A DNA stretch of 64,000 bases. It comes from Ustulina deusta. Taxonomy: Eukaryota > Ascomycota > Sordariomycetes > Xylariales > Xylariaceae. The position numbers and the translations under genes were made by a program. The DNA lies in contig JAJNNX010000002.1 of the NCBI GenBank assembly GCA_023159155.1, positions 1,860,001 to 1,924,000 on the forward strand, written 5' to 3'. The notes beneath the pieces are model-generated. The model was not told where the DNA came from, did not search any database, and saw nothing but the letters and a program-made list of their open reading frames with translations. How positions within the stretch are numbered: position 1 is the first letter of the stretch; each line of letters starts with the position of its first letter. Shown here piece after piece: positions 47,174 through 61,079 of the stretch.

Positions 47174-48405
47174 CTTGAACTAACTGCCTATTATAGTTAC
47201 CTGCTTGGTAGAAATCTGATAAGCGAGAAGGAACGACTTTAAATCTCGATGTTGAAGGGCGGACGAGATGGTAGTGACAGAGCTTGCTGGTGTCAGTACA
47301 GTACATGTACCTAAGATACTTAGATATAAGCCAAGTAAGTCATGATAGGGGAAAAAAGAAAAAGAAAAGTGAACACCCCACCATGGGTGGGGTGTTCAGT
47401 CAATGGTGGGGCAATCAGCAGGACCCCTCCATATCGCGACCCGAGAAGTGGACGAGGGATCGGCAAGCAGAGTTGAGAGTTGGTAGGTTAGATTACCTAA
47501 TTTAGTAAGTCGGTATTTACCTAGGTAAGTAGGGGAATTGTAGCGGGCATATTGTGCCTTAACTACCTAATTATATATCTCTAGCCTGGACAAAGTATTC
47601 TGGCGTGTGCCTACATCATGCCTACAACTTGGAAGTGGGTTGGAGGACAAACATTCAACATTGGTCCAACTTATTTTGGCACGAACGAGCTGCTTCTGAT
47701 AACCGGGTATTGGATTCAGCATTCACATTACCAGCTCGGAAGGAAGTATCAAGAAAGGCTCACTTTCAACTTTTGAGTTTGAAACTCGTTGTTGGGAACA
47801 AGGGAGAGGTGGCAAACTACCTAAGGCAGGTTGCTCGTAAGACAGAGTGCAATACTTACACACAAGTTCGCTAGTGTGAATTGTGCCGCGGGCAGATCCA
47901 TCCCCGCGTATACGAGTTTGAATCGATTATGTAAGCTCTGCACAATTCGGGAGATCTGCAGTGTAATTTATCGGAGCCAATCACGAACACGCCATTTCCC
48001 ACGTTCCCTGTTCGAGAACAGCAAGTACAAAGCCATGATGCCATATGGATGCTCGAGCTTCCCCTTACACATCGGGGTACTTGGGCCCACATGCAAGCGC
48101 ATATCAAGATGTGACAGGGCTTGTATCGTCATTTTGCCTCATTCCACGCACACGTGATATGCACTTACAACTTGAGGCGCTGGAAGGTTGTCGTTTGCCC
48201 CGCCGTTGGATGTAACGCCATAGCTTGCGGGGGGTTGGGTGAAGTGAGTACATATAAATGGGATTGACTTCCTGTCAAGGTTGCGTGCACCGCCATATCT
48301 TCAAACTCTCTGCCTCATTCAGTAAGGTTGCTTTGAGCAAGTAGAATCGATATTCTTTTCAATTCATCCAATTTGGACCCCGAGAAGTGAGGAGCAAGGA
48401 AGAAA
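47174..48405. other. Intergenic between GMP synthase remnant and phosphatase
   Basis: No gene is supported; 47605-48157 holds unremarkable overlapping frames. A 13-bp palindrome lies at 47370-47398. TACCTA motifs occur near 47,510-47,530. The last 150 bp, including AAATGGGATTGACTTCC, is the phosphatase promoter and leader. Confidence 0.5.
47370..47398. repeat. 13-bp inverted repeat with 3-nt loop
   Basis: TGAACACCCCACC and GGTGGGGTGTTCA flank ATG. The repeat is perfect and preceded by an A/G tract. It could be a binding site or a chance palindrome. Confidence 0.8.
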
Positions 48406-50983
48406 ATGCATAGCCAAGGGGGAGTTGGTCTTATGGCCGCCATTGCCTTCATGTTCCAAGCAACGGCCGTATCAGCGACCTTCGAAGGCAACATAAATTA
48501 CGTTAGCCCATCACGGCGACATCCGAGTCTTGGAATTGATATCCCGTACGTCTCGCGGCGGAGTTTGAAGCGCGGGAATCTTGCATATGCCCCCGACGAC
48601 CTGGCCTTTACCCACGGTGTAGCCTCGGGCGATCCTTATCCTGATTCTATAATCTTATGGACACGAGTTGCCCCTTCGAGTGCCTCTGACGCAAGCAATG
48701 TGACAGTCGAAGGCCCCGTGCCCCTATATAACCACGATACACAAACCTATATCGAGGCTGACCCTAGCCCAATTTGCGTCGATTGGGCTGTATTTCCTGA
48801 GGGCGGGGTGAATGGATCGACTATCATCGCCAGCGGCAAGGCTTATACGACCAGCGACATTGACTATACAGTCAAGGTATTGAGACTTTCCTTCATCGAG
48901 AGAATGAATGAGCGACATGAAAAGAACTAATTGAAATGAACGAATAGGTTGAAGCAACAGGGCTACAGCCGTTCACTACGTATAACTATCAATTCACCAT
49001 CTGCGGTTCAGACGTGAAGAGCCCAGTGGGACGGACGAAGACGGCCCCGACAGCAGATGCGAATGTATCAGAGATCAAATTTGCTGTGTTTTCATGTAGC
49101 AACTATCGTGAGTCGGCGAAATCCATCCTTTTTACATTTTTGTTCCTGGGCTATGGCTGATGGACAAAAGCGAATGGGTACTTCAACGCATACGGTAACG
49201 CCGCTCGAAAAGACAACCAGGATTATTTCGTAAGCAGTTACCTATCAGTCATGGTAGACATCCATTCTAACGATACCCAGGTACACCTTGGGGATTATAT
49301 CTACGAGAATGCTGCCCGAGGAGAACGAGCCCACCAACCGCCTCGATTATTGTTCACCCTGTATGACTACAGAACTAGACATGGGCAGGTACGTCCGCTG
49401 GGACTCATAGAATTAAAAAGCCGAGAGCTCATCAAGTTCTTTAGTACCGTACCGACCCGGACCTTCAGCTTGGTGTGCATTAATAATACTTCTCGTGCCC
49501 GGCCCCTTGGTCCCCTTTTCCACACTATCTGACAGGCTTAGTGGTGCTAAAGATAGAGTCATCAACTAACATGCTTCTATGCACACAGCTTCCCAAAACT
49601 TTGCATGGATTACGACGTGGGATGACCATGGTAAGTGAAAGTTCCCGAAGGAAGCGTGGTGACTGCTAAGCATCAAATGGCAGAGGTGTCTGATAACGGA
49701 TACCGAGATGGCGCGAGCGGGGAAAACAACACTGAAACTTCTTTCGTAAACAACGGGCACGGCGTCAGCGTAGACCAGCGCAAAATGAATGCTGTAAGAG
49801 CTTATTTCGAATGGATGCCTATCCGGTGAGCCTTCAAGCTGGAGCCTAGGAACGCTTGCGAACCTACTAACCACTTGAAATAGACAGGTTGACCTCGATG
49901 ATAACTTGCGCATTTGGAGAACGTTTCAGATGGGTAATTTATTAGTACGTAACAACAAGATTTCTGAAATATTTTGGGCATGCTCAACTAATAATCTACT
50001 AGGACTTCATCATTCTTGACACGCGGAACTATGACCGCAGTATTACTTCTCTAGGTTGGTCCTTTACCGTTTACGCTCTGCCCCTCGTGCTAGACCTGAC
50101 CGGATATCTGGAGGCTGGAACGATGACTATATTGATTTGATCCGAGACGATGCCTCCCGAACCCTGATGGGTTCTCGCCAGGAACATTGGTTCTATAACG
50201 AACTCTCAAAGTCTTCGGACCGTGGCGCAGCTTGGAGGATCATAGGCAACCAGATCCTCTTTTCGCGCATCTATGAGTCGTACGGATTAAGTGGTGACAA
50301 CTGGAGCGTGAGTAGAAGCTGCCACGAGAAGTTTCTAGAAGAACATAGTACTAATCTGGTGAGAAGGGATACTCTGCGAACCGCAATCGTACGCTGAAAC
50401 ACTTATATGATAATAAGATTGGTAACAACGTGTTTCTGGCTGGTGATAGCCATCAGAATTGGGTTCGTAATTTCGCGGATTGAACTCCTATTTTTCGAGA
50501 TATATGACTGATCGATCGTCTTAGGTTTCCGACCTGGTCTGGCTCGGCGAAAAAGAGTACGACCCTGAAACGGGGGATGGGTCCATCGGTGTTGAGTTTG
50601 CTGGCACAGCTGTTAGTTCGACGGGCGAAGATGCACCCATTCTTCCAGCACGGACAGAATCACAATACCGTGTAGGCAATAATTCGCAGCTGCAGTGGCA
50701 GGACGGCTACTATCGCGGCTACATTTTCCTGTCGGTGAAGCCGGAGAGCGTACAGGCGCGATTCTACGGGTCTCCAAGTGTAGCCTCACGGAATTCTTGG
50801 GATTTGCCGCTCGCCAATTTCACCGTGCTCAACGGCGACAATAAGCTAGCACGTCCGGTTGGAGGAGGATCTGTAGAGTCGGGAGCGCTGAGAGGAGGCG
50901 AGACAAACCCCACCAACATCACACTGAATACGGACACAGGAAAGTGGGATGTCGTTGGTTACGACCAAATGTACATCAAGTGA
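48406..50983 (+). CDS. Secreted PhoD-family alkaline phosphatase, twelve exons
   Basis: Exons are 48406-48876, 48948-49107, 49171-49229, 49281-49388, 49445-49472, 49589-49630, 49684-49825, 49884-49944, 50003-50054, 50114-50307, 50367-50462 and 50525-50983, giving 623 residues with all phases closing. The N-terminus MHSQGGVGLMAAIAFMFQAT fits a signal peptide. The N-terminal Fn3-like PhoD domain starts at FTHGVASGDPYPDSIILWTR. The metallophosphatase core follows: KFAVFSCSNYPNGYFNAYGN, VHLGDYIYE, WITTWDDHEV, DFIILDTRNYDR, GNQILFS and FLAGDSHQNW, all with metal-binding Asp/His/Asn intact. Such enzymes hydrolyse phosphodiesters and monoesters using Ca/Fe and usually serve phosphate scavenging. Several exons are tiny (28 and 42 nt). 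Regulation by phosphate is plausible but no motif was assigned. Confidence 0.94.
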
Positions 50984-51604
50984 TGGACAGGGTTGCCTTG
51001 CAGTCCAGGTTAGATAGAGCCTGGGAACTTGAATTGACCTGATGACCTCAAGTCGCTATAGGACTTGCATGATCGAGACCTATGTACACAGACTATGTAC
51101 CTCGGTACTGTTCTGCACGTAGGTACATGTGCTATGTAGTATACACAGCTATCTATTTATATCTAGACGTTCTCTGCCATGCAGATGGGCTGGTTGCTTA
51201 GGTAATGTGCTAATGTGGGCGGCTGAATTGTTTTACCGGGTTTGGCGGGATGCTACCGATTTATAGCAAGACTAAGAGTTTTCCAAGCTTCAGTGGACAG
51301 GGACAGGATAGGGCGGGCTGTCTAGGTGGGGCTCCGATGGAAAGCGGGGCGGTGGTGCGGGCGGTGAAACGATTAGATAGATAATGCCGGCCAAACCCAC
51401 CCTTGCACCAGTGGAATTTCCTGTTCGGTGCGAAAGAGACCTGACTGGACCCAGATTCAAGCCTGAGAAAGAAGGGAGAAAAAAAAAGATTTCGGGCTCT
51501 CTGACCTTGCGACTTCAGGAACTGGGCAACTAGCGCTCGTTTCTCCCTTTCGACTTGCCCCAGATCTCCGTAGTTCACCTGAGACGTGCTGCGCATTGCC
51601 CACC
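50984..51604. other. Intergenic between phosphatase and PRMT1
   Basis: No gene is supported. It contains the phosphatase 3' end with GTACCT-type motifs (about 51,100-51,130) and a purine tract near 51,470-51,490 just before the PRMT leader. Confidence 0.5.
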
Positions 51605-52987
<1,383 letters not shown>

Positions 52988-53760
52988 TACCTGTTTGTAG
53001 GCACCAAGCGAAATATTAACGCTCGGCCAAGCTGTGCGAGGGGGGCATTTAAGCAGACCAAGTTAGCATTGCCTGTATGAGTTAAGGCAAGTAGCTATCG
53101 ACGTGCGTCCAAGACATGGAGAAAGCACATTCAGTCTTGTTGCATCACGACACAGCAACCCTAATATGCCGAATTTAAGTGCTAGCAACCATCGTGGAAT
53201 GGGGCTAAGTGCATTTCGATTCGCCTTTTTGACGACATAGATCTCTGAAGAAAGCTACGGGTGATGACTAATGAGAATTTGCATGAGTCTGTCTACAGCA
53301 CAAGAGCTTACCATAGATGTGGGTAGTAATATTATTCTGCTATGGTGCTCACAAGATACTGAACTGGATTGATTTGTCCGAATTATTTTGTTTGCGCCCA
53401 GGGTGTCTAGCTGTACCCTTTATGTGTCTGCACTGCTGTTGACTACTTGTGGTTATATTCCTATTATTAATAGGCACCACGTAAAAACATATTTCAAGTA
53501 TAGGTACCTAATCAGGTAGTAGTTATTAAGGATAGAGTGGGTGAGACCTCGCTACCCTGGCCACTTTCAAGCTGCATGTGATGGTGGGGTCAATTCGTCT
53601 AACCTAGACCCTTGAACTTCGACCCACGTCATTTTTAGCTACCTTTGTAGCTTACATATACATGCAACTTTGAACAACACTGTCTCCCCATACTTATCCA
53701 ACTATACGGCGCAGGCTCACCTGGAATTCCAGAATACCGCGTACCCTTTGATTCAGCAAG
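52988..53760. other. Intergenic between PRMT1 and riboflavin synthase
   Basis: No gene seen; 3' region of PRMT1 and promoter of riboflavin synthase. No repeat of note. Confidence 0.5.
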
Positions 53761-54790
53761 ATGTTCACAGGACTAGTGGAGGAGATAGGAAGTAAGTCAT
53801 TACAAGCCACGCCAATATTTGGTGTCCCACCCCAACCCCCTCACTCCCATGGCGAACTTCTTAATCACACTGCGTGCCCGACTGAAAAAAAAAAAAAAAA
53901 AAAAACTAACCCGCCACCACAACACAGCCGTCGTGGAGCTGGACTCTCACGACGAGACGGGCGGCACCTCATTAACCATTGCGCTGCCGGCGTCCTCGAA
54001 GCTGCTGGAGGACGCGGCGCTGGGGGACAGCATCGCCGTCAACGGGGTATGTCTGACGGCGACATGGCTGTCGGGTCGGGAGGCGGGGCAGCCCCGGTTC
54101 AAGGTGGGGATCGCGCCGGAGACGCTGCGGCTGACGAACCTGGGGGCGCTGACGGCGGGGTCCGGGGTGAACCTAGAGCGGGCGGTGCGGGCGGACACGC
54201 GGATGGGGGGCCACTTCGTGCAGGGGCACGTGGACACGACGGCGGAGATCGTGGGGATCGCGGCGGACGGCAACGCGGTGACGCTGCGGTTCCGGGTGCG
54301 CGACGACGACGACGGGGCGCAGCAGCAGCAGCGGCGCGCCGCCGTCATGCGCTACATCGTGCACAAGGGCTTCGTGGCGCTCGACGGCACCAGCCTGACC
54401 GTCACCCGCGTCGACGACGCCGCCGGCTGCTGGGAGGTCATGCTCATCGCCTACACACAGGAGAAGGTCGTACTCGCCCGGAAAAAAGTCGGCGATAGCG
54501 TCAACGTCGAGGTCGACGTCCTCGCCAAGTACGCCGAGAAGAGCTTGGCCGCGTACCTCGGCGCCAGCGGCGGGCAGGCCCTCATCCAGCCCATCGTCGA
54601 GCGCATGGTGCAGGAGATGGTCGCGCAGGCGAGTAAGTCGTCTTCGTTTTTATTTTATTTTGAGTGTTTGCTTTTTTAATGCTCTCTCTCGAGAGAGAGA
54701 GCTCGCGCGGAGAACCGGGTGCTCTCGGCGCCGCGCTTCGGACGGGCAATTGCTGACCTTGTTGTAGTGGGCGCACATGCGACGTCGTAA
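53761..54790 (+). CDS. RIB5: Riboflavin synthase
   Basis: Exons are 53761-53791, 53928-54632 and 54768-54790, giving 252 residues. The protein starts with the family hallmark MFTGLVEEIG, and the second exon continues TVVELDSHDETGG. Two lumazine-binding repeats follow: the first with GDSIAVNGVCLTAT and GGHFVQGHVD, the second with YIVHKGFVALDGTSLTVT and GDSVNVEVDVLAKYAEK. A low-complexity insert (DDDDGAQQQQRR) sits in a loop before the second repeat. The enzyme dismutates two 6,7-dimethyl-8-ribityllumazine molecules into riboflavin. The first intron contains a run of 21 A, and the last exon (MGAHATS) is the least certain part: reading through its donor would end the protein at 54679. The main exon is very GC-rich yet abuts the AT-rich block within about 300 bp. 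Confidence 0.92.
54683..54702. repeat. CT/GA microsatellite in last intron
   Basis: A TCTCTCTC run is followed directly by GAGAGAGA, forming a small palindrome inside the last riboflavin synthase intron. Confidence 0.7.
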
Positions 54791-56507
54791 AGGAGAAGGG
54801 TTCTACTTGACTTGCGACGTGATGGGAAGTTGGCGCTTTAGAAAGCTGTATGCAGATGTGATGCTTCCTCTGTCGGATTTAGTGTTATAGAGCGTACCGC
54901 ATATATGTGTTTAGATCGCCTTATCTATTATTCTTTCTTATAGGTCCTATTTTGCCTCTATAAAGTATTTATCTACAAGCTTGCTAGTAAGTATAGCTAG
55001 GCCACACTCATTAAGCCACGTTGTTAAGCCATAACACTTATATAACTAAATAATCCTGCTATCTATGCCTAATTAGCTCTTTTTATAGCTACTAGCTATG
55101 GGCCAAATCTAACATACCTCTTTAAAAAGAGTTATTTTAGTAATTTTTTATATATATATATTACTATAGCTATAGAAATAGTTATAAATAAGTATTAAAG
55201 TATAAATAATATATAAATAACTAGTATAACATATAAATAACTATATAAGCTAGTTTGAAATATTATATATATTATTATATAACTATTTAAAATATAGTAT
55301 AGCAAGCTTAGTAAGTAAAAACGTTTGTAAAAAAGTACGCTTTTAATTTAGTAAGCAAAAACGTTTATAAAAAGGTGCGTTTATAAATATAGTATACATA
55401 AGCTTACTTTTAGTATTACTAAAGCTTTTTTTTTTGTTTTTTTTTTTTTTTAGTTTTTATAAAATTTTTATAGTAAGTTTTTAGAACTAAAATATTAAAC
55501 ACTTTATTTTTTTGCAATAAAATCTATACTAATTTTTTTTTTAGTTTTAATTATAAAATTATTTTTTGCTAATATATTACTAATTATTAAAAAAAAAAAA
55601 AGTATTTTTGCTATAAGCTTTAAAAAAACTTTAAATTATTTAGTAAAAAGCTTACTAATATATATAAAAAAAACTATTATAATATTTCTTTTATTTTTTT
55701 TTTGCTTAAATTATAGTAGTTAGCGCTTTTAACCGGGCTAAAACTTATAAATATAATATATAACTATTTTTTAAGTTAATAATTAATAAGTTTATTATTA
55801 GTTTAGAATTATTATTATTAAATAATAATAATATTTTTATATGCTTTTTGTTTTACTTTTTATTTATTATAAAGTTTTTAGTATATTATATCTTTATTAC
55901 TATTACTATTACTACTGCTTTTTTAATGCTTTTTTATTAAGCTTTTTTTATTACTATTACTACTTTTAAAATAACTAATTTTTTATTAGTTTTGTTTAGT
56001 ACTTATTATTTAGTTTTTAGCTAGATTATTCTAGTTATACTTATATTACTGCTAGTTCTGCTTAGTTAAACTTTTAATAGCTAAAATGCTGCGCTTACTA
56101 CTATTACTTTTTATAGTTATAGCTATGCTTTGTTTTTATAGCAAATTAGTTCTTATTTATAACTAGTATTTTTAAAAGATTTTTAAAAAATATTATATTT
56201 ATAATATACTTATAGTACTTTTTAAAGTTGCTTAAATAGCAATTATATTAAAATATTTAGTAATAAGTTATAATATTTATAGTATATTTTTAAATATATA
56301 TATAAACTTTTATAAATAAGCTTTTTAATAATTAGTAATAAATACTAATTATAAATAGTTTTACTAACATTAAGCTTTATATTTATTATTTCTAGAACAC
56401 TTTTATAAAAAGCGCTAGTAACGCTACTATTTAAGCTTTATAAACTATAGTCCGTACTATACTATCTTTTTATTGCTTAAAAAAAAAAAGAAAAAATAAA
56501 TATTTTT

Positions 56508-56751
56508 ATAAGTTTTTTGCCACTCTATAATAAAATTAATACTTTTTAAAATAATTAAATTTTTATATTATTAGCTCTAGGGCCTTTTAAATATATAAAA
56601 ATACTTTATAATCTTTTTATTAATATATTATAAGTTTTTTGCCACTCTATAATAAAATTAATACTTTTTAAAATAATTAAATTTTTATATTATTAGCTCT
56701 AGGGCCTTTTAAATATATAAAAATACTTTATAATCTTTTTATTAATATATT
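56508..56751. repeat. 122-bp perfect-looking tandem duplication
   Basis: The segment beginning AAGTTTTTTGCCACTCTATA at about 56510 recurs at about 56632 with a period of 122 bp. The two copies appear identical by eye, including the rare GC-containing stretch GCTCTAGGGCC. In a RIP-mutated setting, identity means the duplication came after mutation. Confidence 0.85.
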
Positions 56752-58496
56752 ATAAGTTTATAACTTATATTTAAATAATATTTAAACGTTCTATTTTATA
56801 AACTTTTTTCTAAATAATAAGTTTTTGATTTTTTTTTAAAAAACTAATATATTTTGCTAAGCTTTTTAGCTATGTTTAAAAAGCGTATATAATCTAAGCT
56901 ATTTTAAAAAAATTATTTATTTTAATATAAATAAAGCTTTTATAAATCTATTAGTAATTATATTATTAATAAATATATATTCTATTATAATAATTCTATT
57001 TTTAACTTTTTAGCGTAGCTAGTAGTTATAAATATTAATATACTATAGTTTAATATATAATAGGGCTACTTCTTTTATAATAAGCTTTATAGTTTGCTAA
57101 TTATTATATTATATTTATATTTGCTAATTTTATAGTACTATTTTAAGCTTATTAATAAACTAATTAATAAATATTACTTTTTTAGCTATTTAAGCTAAAA
57201 CTAAAAGCTTTGCTTTAGTTATAAATATAATAATTATATTTTGTTTATTAGTTTATTAATAGATTATTCTTTTAAAAAGTTTTATAATATAAGTTTAGAA
57301 ACTTTTTTAGTTAAAAGTATTATTTGCAAAAAATATATCGCTAGCTACTACAAAATTATTTTTATTTCTAAATTATAATATATAGTATTATATAAAAAAT
57401 AAATATAATAAAAGCTTATTAATAATTTAGTATTACTTAAAAAAAATTATAGTTAAATTATATAAACTTAAAAATTCTAAACGCTATATTTAAACATATT
57501 ATTACTATAATATATAAAATTAATTTTATTTTTTATTAGTAGTACTTAATACTAGGAAATATAAAAATCCCTTTATATAAAAAAAGCTTTTAAGTTTTTA
57601 TTAAAATAGTTATATAAGCTATAACTATAATATTTTATAGCTTAGTAATCTTTTTAATATAAAAAGCTTATAAAAACTAAAAAAAACTTTTTTTTTATTT
57701 CTAATTATTTTAATACCTAAAAACTATTATAAGTTTTTATTTCTAATAAAATTATAGCATATCTTAAATATAACAATCGCTTTATTTATAATTCTTTAGC
57801 TTTTTTGTTTATATACTATAACTATATTATTAATATATATAAACAAAAATATATTTTTTAAAGAATCGCAATAAAGTTTATAAAGTATTAGTTTAAAGCT
57901 TATTTTTTATAATAACTTAGTAAGCTTTTTTTGTTATAGCAAAAAAAACTTTTAAAGCTTATATAAAACTTGCAATAACTTAACTATAATATCTAGCTTC
58001 TAATAGCTTAAAAATATACATATATAAATTTTTTTATTTAATTTAATATTTATAAAAGTATTTATAACGTTATATTACTTAAGTTCTAAATCAAACTTAA
58101 TAATAATAACTATTAATATTCTAAAAGATTTCTTTATTAGTATACTAGCATAAGTATTCTTTTAGTTATTATTTAACTACTAATCTCCCTATACTACTAG
58201 ACAAACTTTGCATTTTTTATAGTACTTATATTTATTAAACTTATAAATATAAACTTATATATAATCTAAAGTGATTTTTTTTTATAAAAAACTTTTAAAT
58301 ATTTCTTTTTAAATATTTATTTTTTTATAGCTTTGCAAATAAATAAGTTCTGCTTGCTTAAAAGAATTTTTTAGCAAATAGTTTATAAAATTTTTATACT
58401 ATTTTAATAGTTATAATAAATCTTATTAATATATATTTTTTTTTCTAGTTTAGAAAAGTTTATAATCAAGCTTTTAAACAACTAATATTTAATTCA

Positions 58497-58825
58497 AAAG
58501 TTTTTCCTTTTTTACTAGTAAAACTTTTAATAAAATTTATTAGCTATAATTAGTTATATAATAACTAATAAGCTTTTTTAGAAGGTTTTTTTTTTTATTA
58601 ATAAAACTTTTAATAAGATTTAGCAGCTATAATTAAATATATAATAAATAATAAGCTCTTTTAAAGGCTTTTTTTTTTTTTTTAGTAAAACTTTTAATAA
58701 AATTTAATAGCTATAATTAATTATATAGTAATTAATAAGTTTTTTTAAAAGCTTTTCCTTTTTTACTAATAAAGCTTTTAATAAAATTTAGCAGCTATAA
58801 TTAGTTATAATAAATTTTTAAAAAA
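58497..58825. repeat. Four tandem units of 83-84 bp
   Basis: The anchor CTTTTAATAA begins at 58524, 58607, 58691 and 58775, a period of 83-84 bp. Each unit also has AGCTATAATTA and an AATAAGCT.TTT segment followed by a T tract. Units differ by several substitutions, consistent with a diverged minisatellite. Confidence 0.85.
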
Positions 58826-60187
58826 CTTTTTAATAATTTAATTTTTTTATTTTTAGTTATTAATTTGCTATTAATAATTATTGCTTCTTATAATCTAGCT
58901 ATATTAAAGCTGGTTGTTTAGTAAGCTATAATTAAAACACTAAAAGTTAACTTAATAAAAACTTAATATTAATTATTAAATAGCTTTTTATTTAGGCTTA
59001 AATTTAGCAATTTAATTTATAGCATTACTAAATATAGCAAGGCAGCTTTTAGACTTTATAATAATATTAGTAATCTAAAAGCAAACTATAAATTAGTATA
59101 AAAATAAAAGTTCTAATAAAAAGCTTTTGCTTTTTTTTTTATAGGCTTATCTTTATTAAAATTCTTTTTAGACTTAGATTTATTAGTATTTTTAGTATTA
59201 TTTTCTAAAAGTTAGCTAATAAGCTTGTTATTTTTTTATTTATTAGCTACGTTTTTTTTAAGGTCAAAAATATTTTAGTAACTAATACTATTTATTAATG
59301 CCTTGTATATTTCTAGAGTTATTCTAAAGAAATTATTTTTAAATTTATTTTTATTACTACTAAAAAACTTGTTTTTATTAAAAATTACGTTTTTTATTAC
59401 TATAATTTTTTTTTTTTTAAAAACTAGATATAGTAAGTATTAATAGACTAATAACTTACTAAATAGCCTATTTAAGCATTAAAGTTAAGCTTTTTACGCT
59501 TCTATTTTTTAAGCTTAGCTTTAGTAGTTATAACAAATGCTATATACTTAAACACTTTTAAATAAAATATATAAAATGTTTAATTATAGCTAATAAGCTT
59601 CTGTAAATAATTAAAATATAAATAGAATTTTTTATATAAAGCTTGCTAGCAATTAATTTGTTTAAGTGTCCGGTTATATAAATATATTGCTGTTCGAACT
59701 ATTTTAAGCTAAAAAAAAACAAAAAACTTATAACTATTATATATTAAGCTTGCTTAATACTTAATAGTACTTCTTACTTTTTTAGCTGTTTTATTAAAAT
59801 TTTAAGTGTATAGTAGTAAGATTTTAAATTTTATTTTATAAACTTGTTTTATAGCTACTGTTAAATATATAGTTTTTTAATTATTATTAATAATCTTATT
59901 ATTATATTTTATAACTTTTATTTTATTATTATAGTATATCTAAATATATTAAATATAATATTTAAAAACTTTTTAAATAATACTAGTATATTTATTATTA
60001 GTATAATAGTCCTAGGTATAACCTAAGTATTAATTAGTAATTAATATAATATGTTATAAGTACTTATTTTTATTAAAAGCATTAAATTTATAAAAATTAA
60101 CAGCTAATTAAGCACTAGTTTTTATAACTTTTAAGCAAGCGTTTTGTATTATTTTGTAGTAAGCCTTAGATTTATTATATATTAAGT

Positions 60188-60295
60188 TATGGCTGGCTGG
60201 CTGGCTGGCCCACTGACCCCTTATTAATAAAGGAACCTATGGGTGGCACGGGCCACCCATTGCATACATAACTATCTAACCGTACATATATAAAT
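60188..60295. repeat. GC-richer island with (GGCT)n
   Basis: Four GGCT units (about 60191-60210) lead into a G+C-normal segment (CCCACTGACCCC; GGTGGCACGGGCCACCC, itself a small palindrome). The surroundings are nearly pure AT. It is a short unmutated island. Confidence 0.7.
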
Positions 60296-61079
60296 CTCTC
60301 CACATATTATTTATATTTAGTTTTTTTTTTTTTTTTTTATCTTATAATTAATATATATTTGGAACCCTAACTAGAAGCCTTGCTTCTTAAAAAAATACTT
60401 ACTATAACAATTATAAAATTAATATAATAAAAAAAAGCTTAAAAAGCTTTATATTTTATTTAAACAATTAATACTAGGCTAACTTTTAACTCTAGCTTTT
60501 AGAAAACTAATTGCGCTTTTTAACTAATTCTATTAATTAATACTAAAGCTAAAATCTTTAGTTAAAACAATAAATTATAAACTCTAAACAAAACTTACTG
60601 CTAATAGCACATAATAACAATTCTAATATAAATAACCTAAACTTTCTATAAATAACCCGGCTAGCAAACTATTATTAATACTTACTAATAAAGCAATACG
60701 TTTTAATTTTGCAAATCTTATAAACTTATATTTATGTTCTAATAAAATCTTTATAATTAATATAAATAAATATTTGTTTAGAGCTACGCTAATATATATA
60801 CTAGCTAAGTTCTATATTATAAATTATAAAAATAATAATAATAAATTCTATAATACTTCTAAAAAACTTTATTAGCTAATCTATAAGCAATACTAATAGG
60901 CTATTAATAATAATAATTTTATAAATACTTAATATAACCTCATAATAAACTAAATTTAAAAAAATATATTAGCTAAAGTTTATAATTTAATTATTTTAAT
61001 AAAATATAATAATACTTATATTTTTTATTTTAAGCTAGCAATTAATAATAAAAAAACAGTTTATTTAAGATTTAAAAGC

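Noticed and set aside
53947..54364. Long minus-strand open frames within riboflavin synthase
   Set aside because: High GC content suppresses stop codons on both strands; the plus-strand frame has the clear riboflavin synthase motifs.
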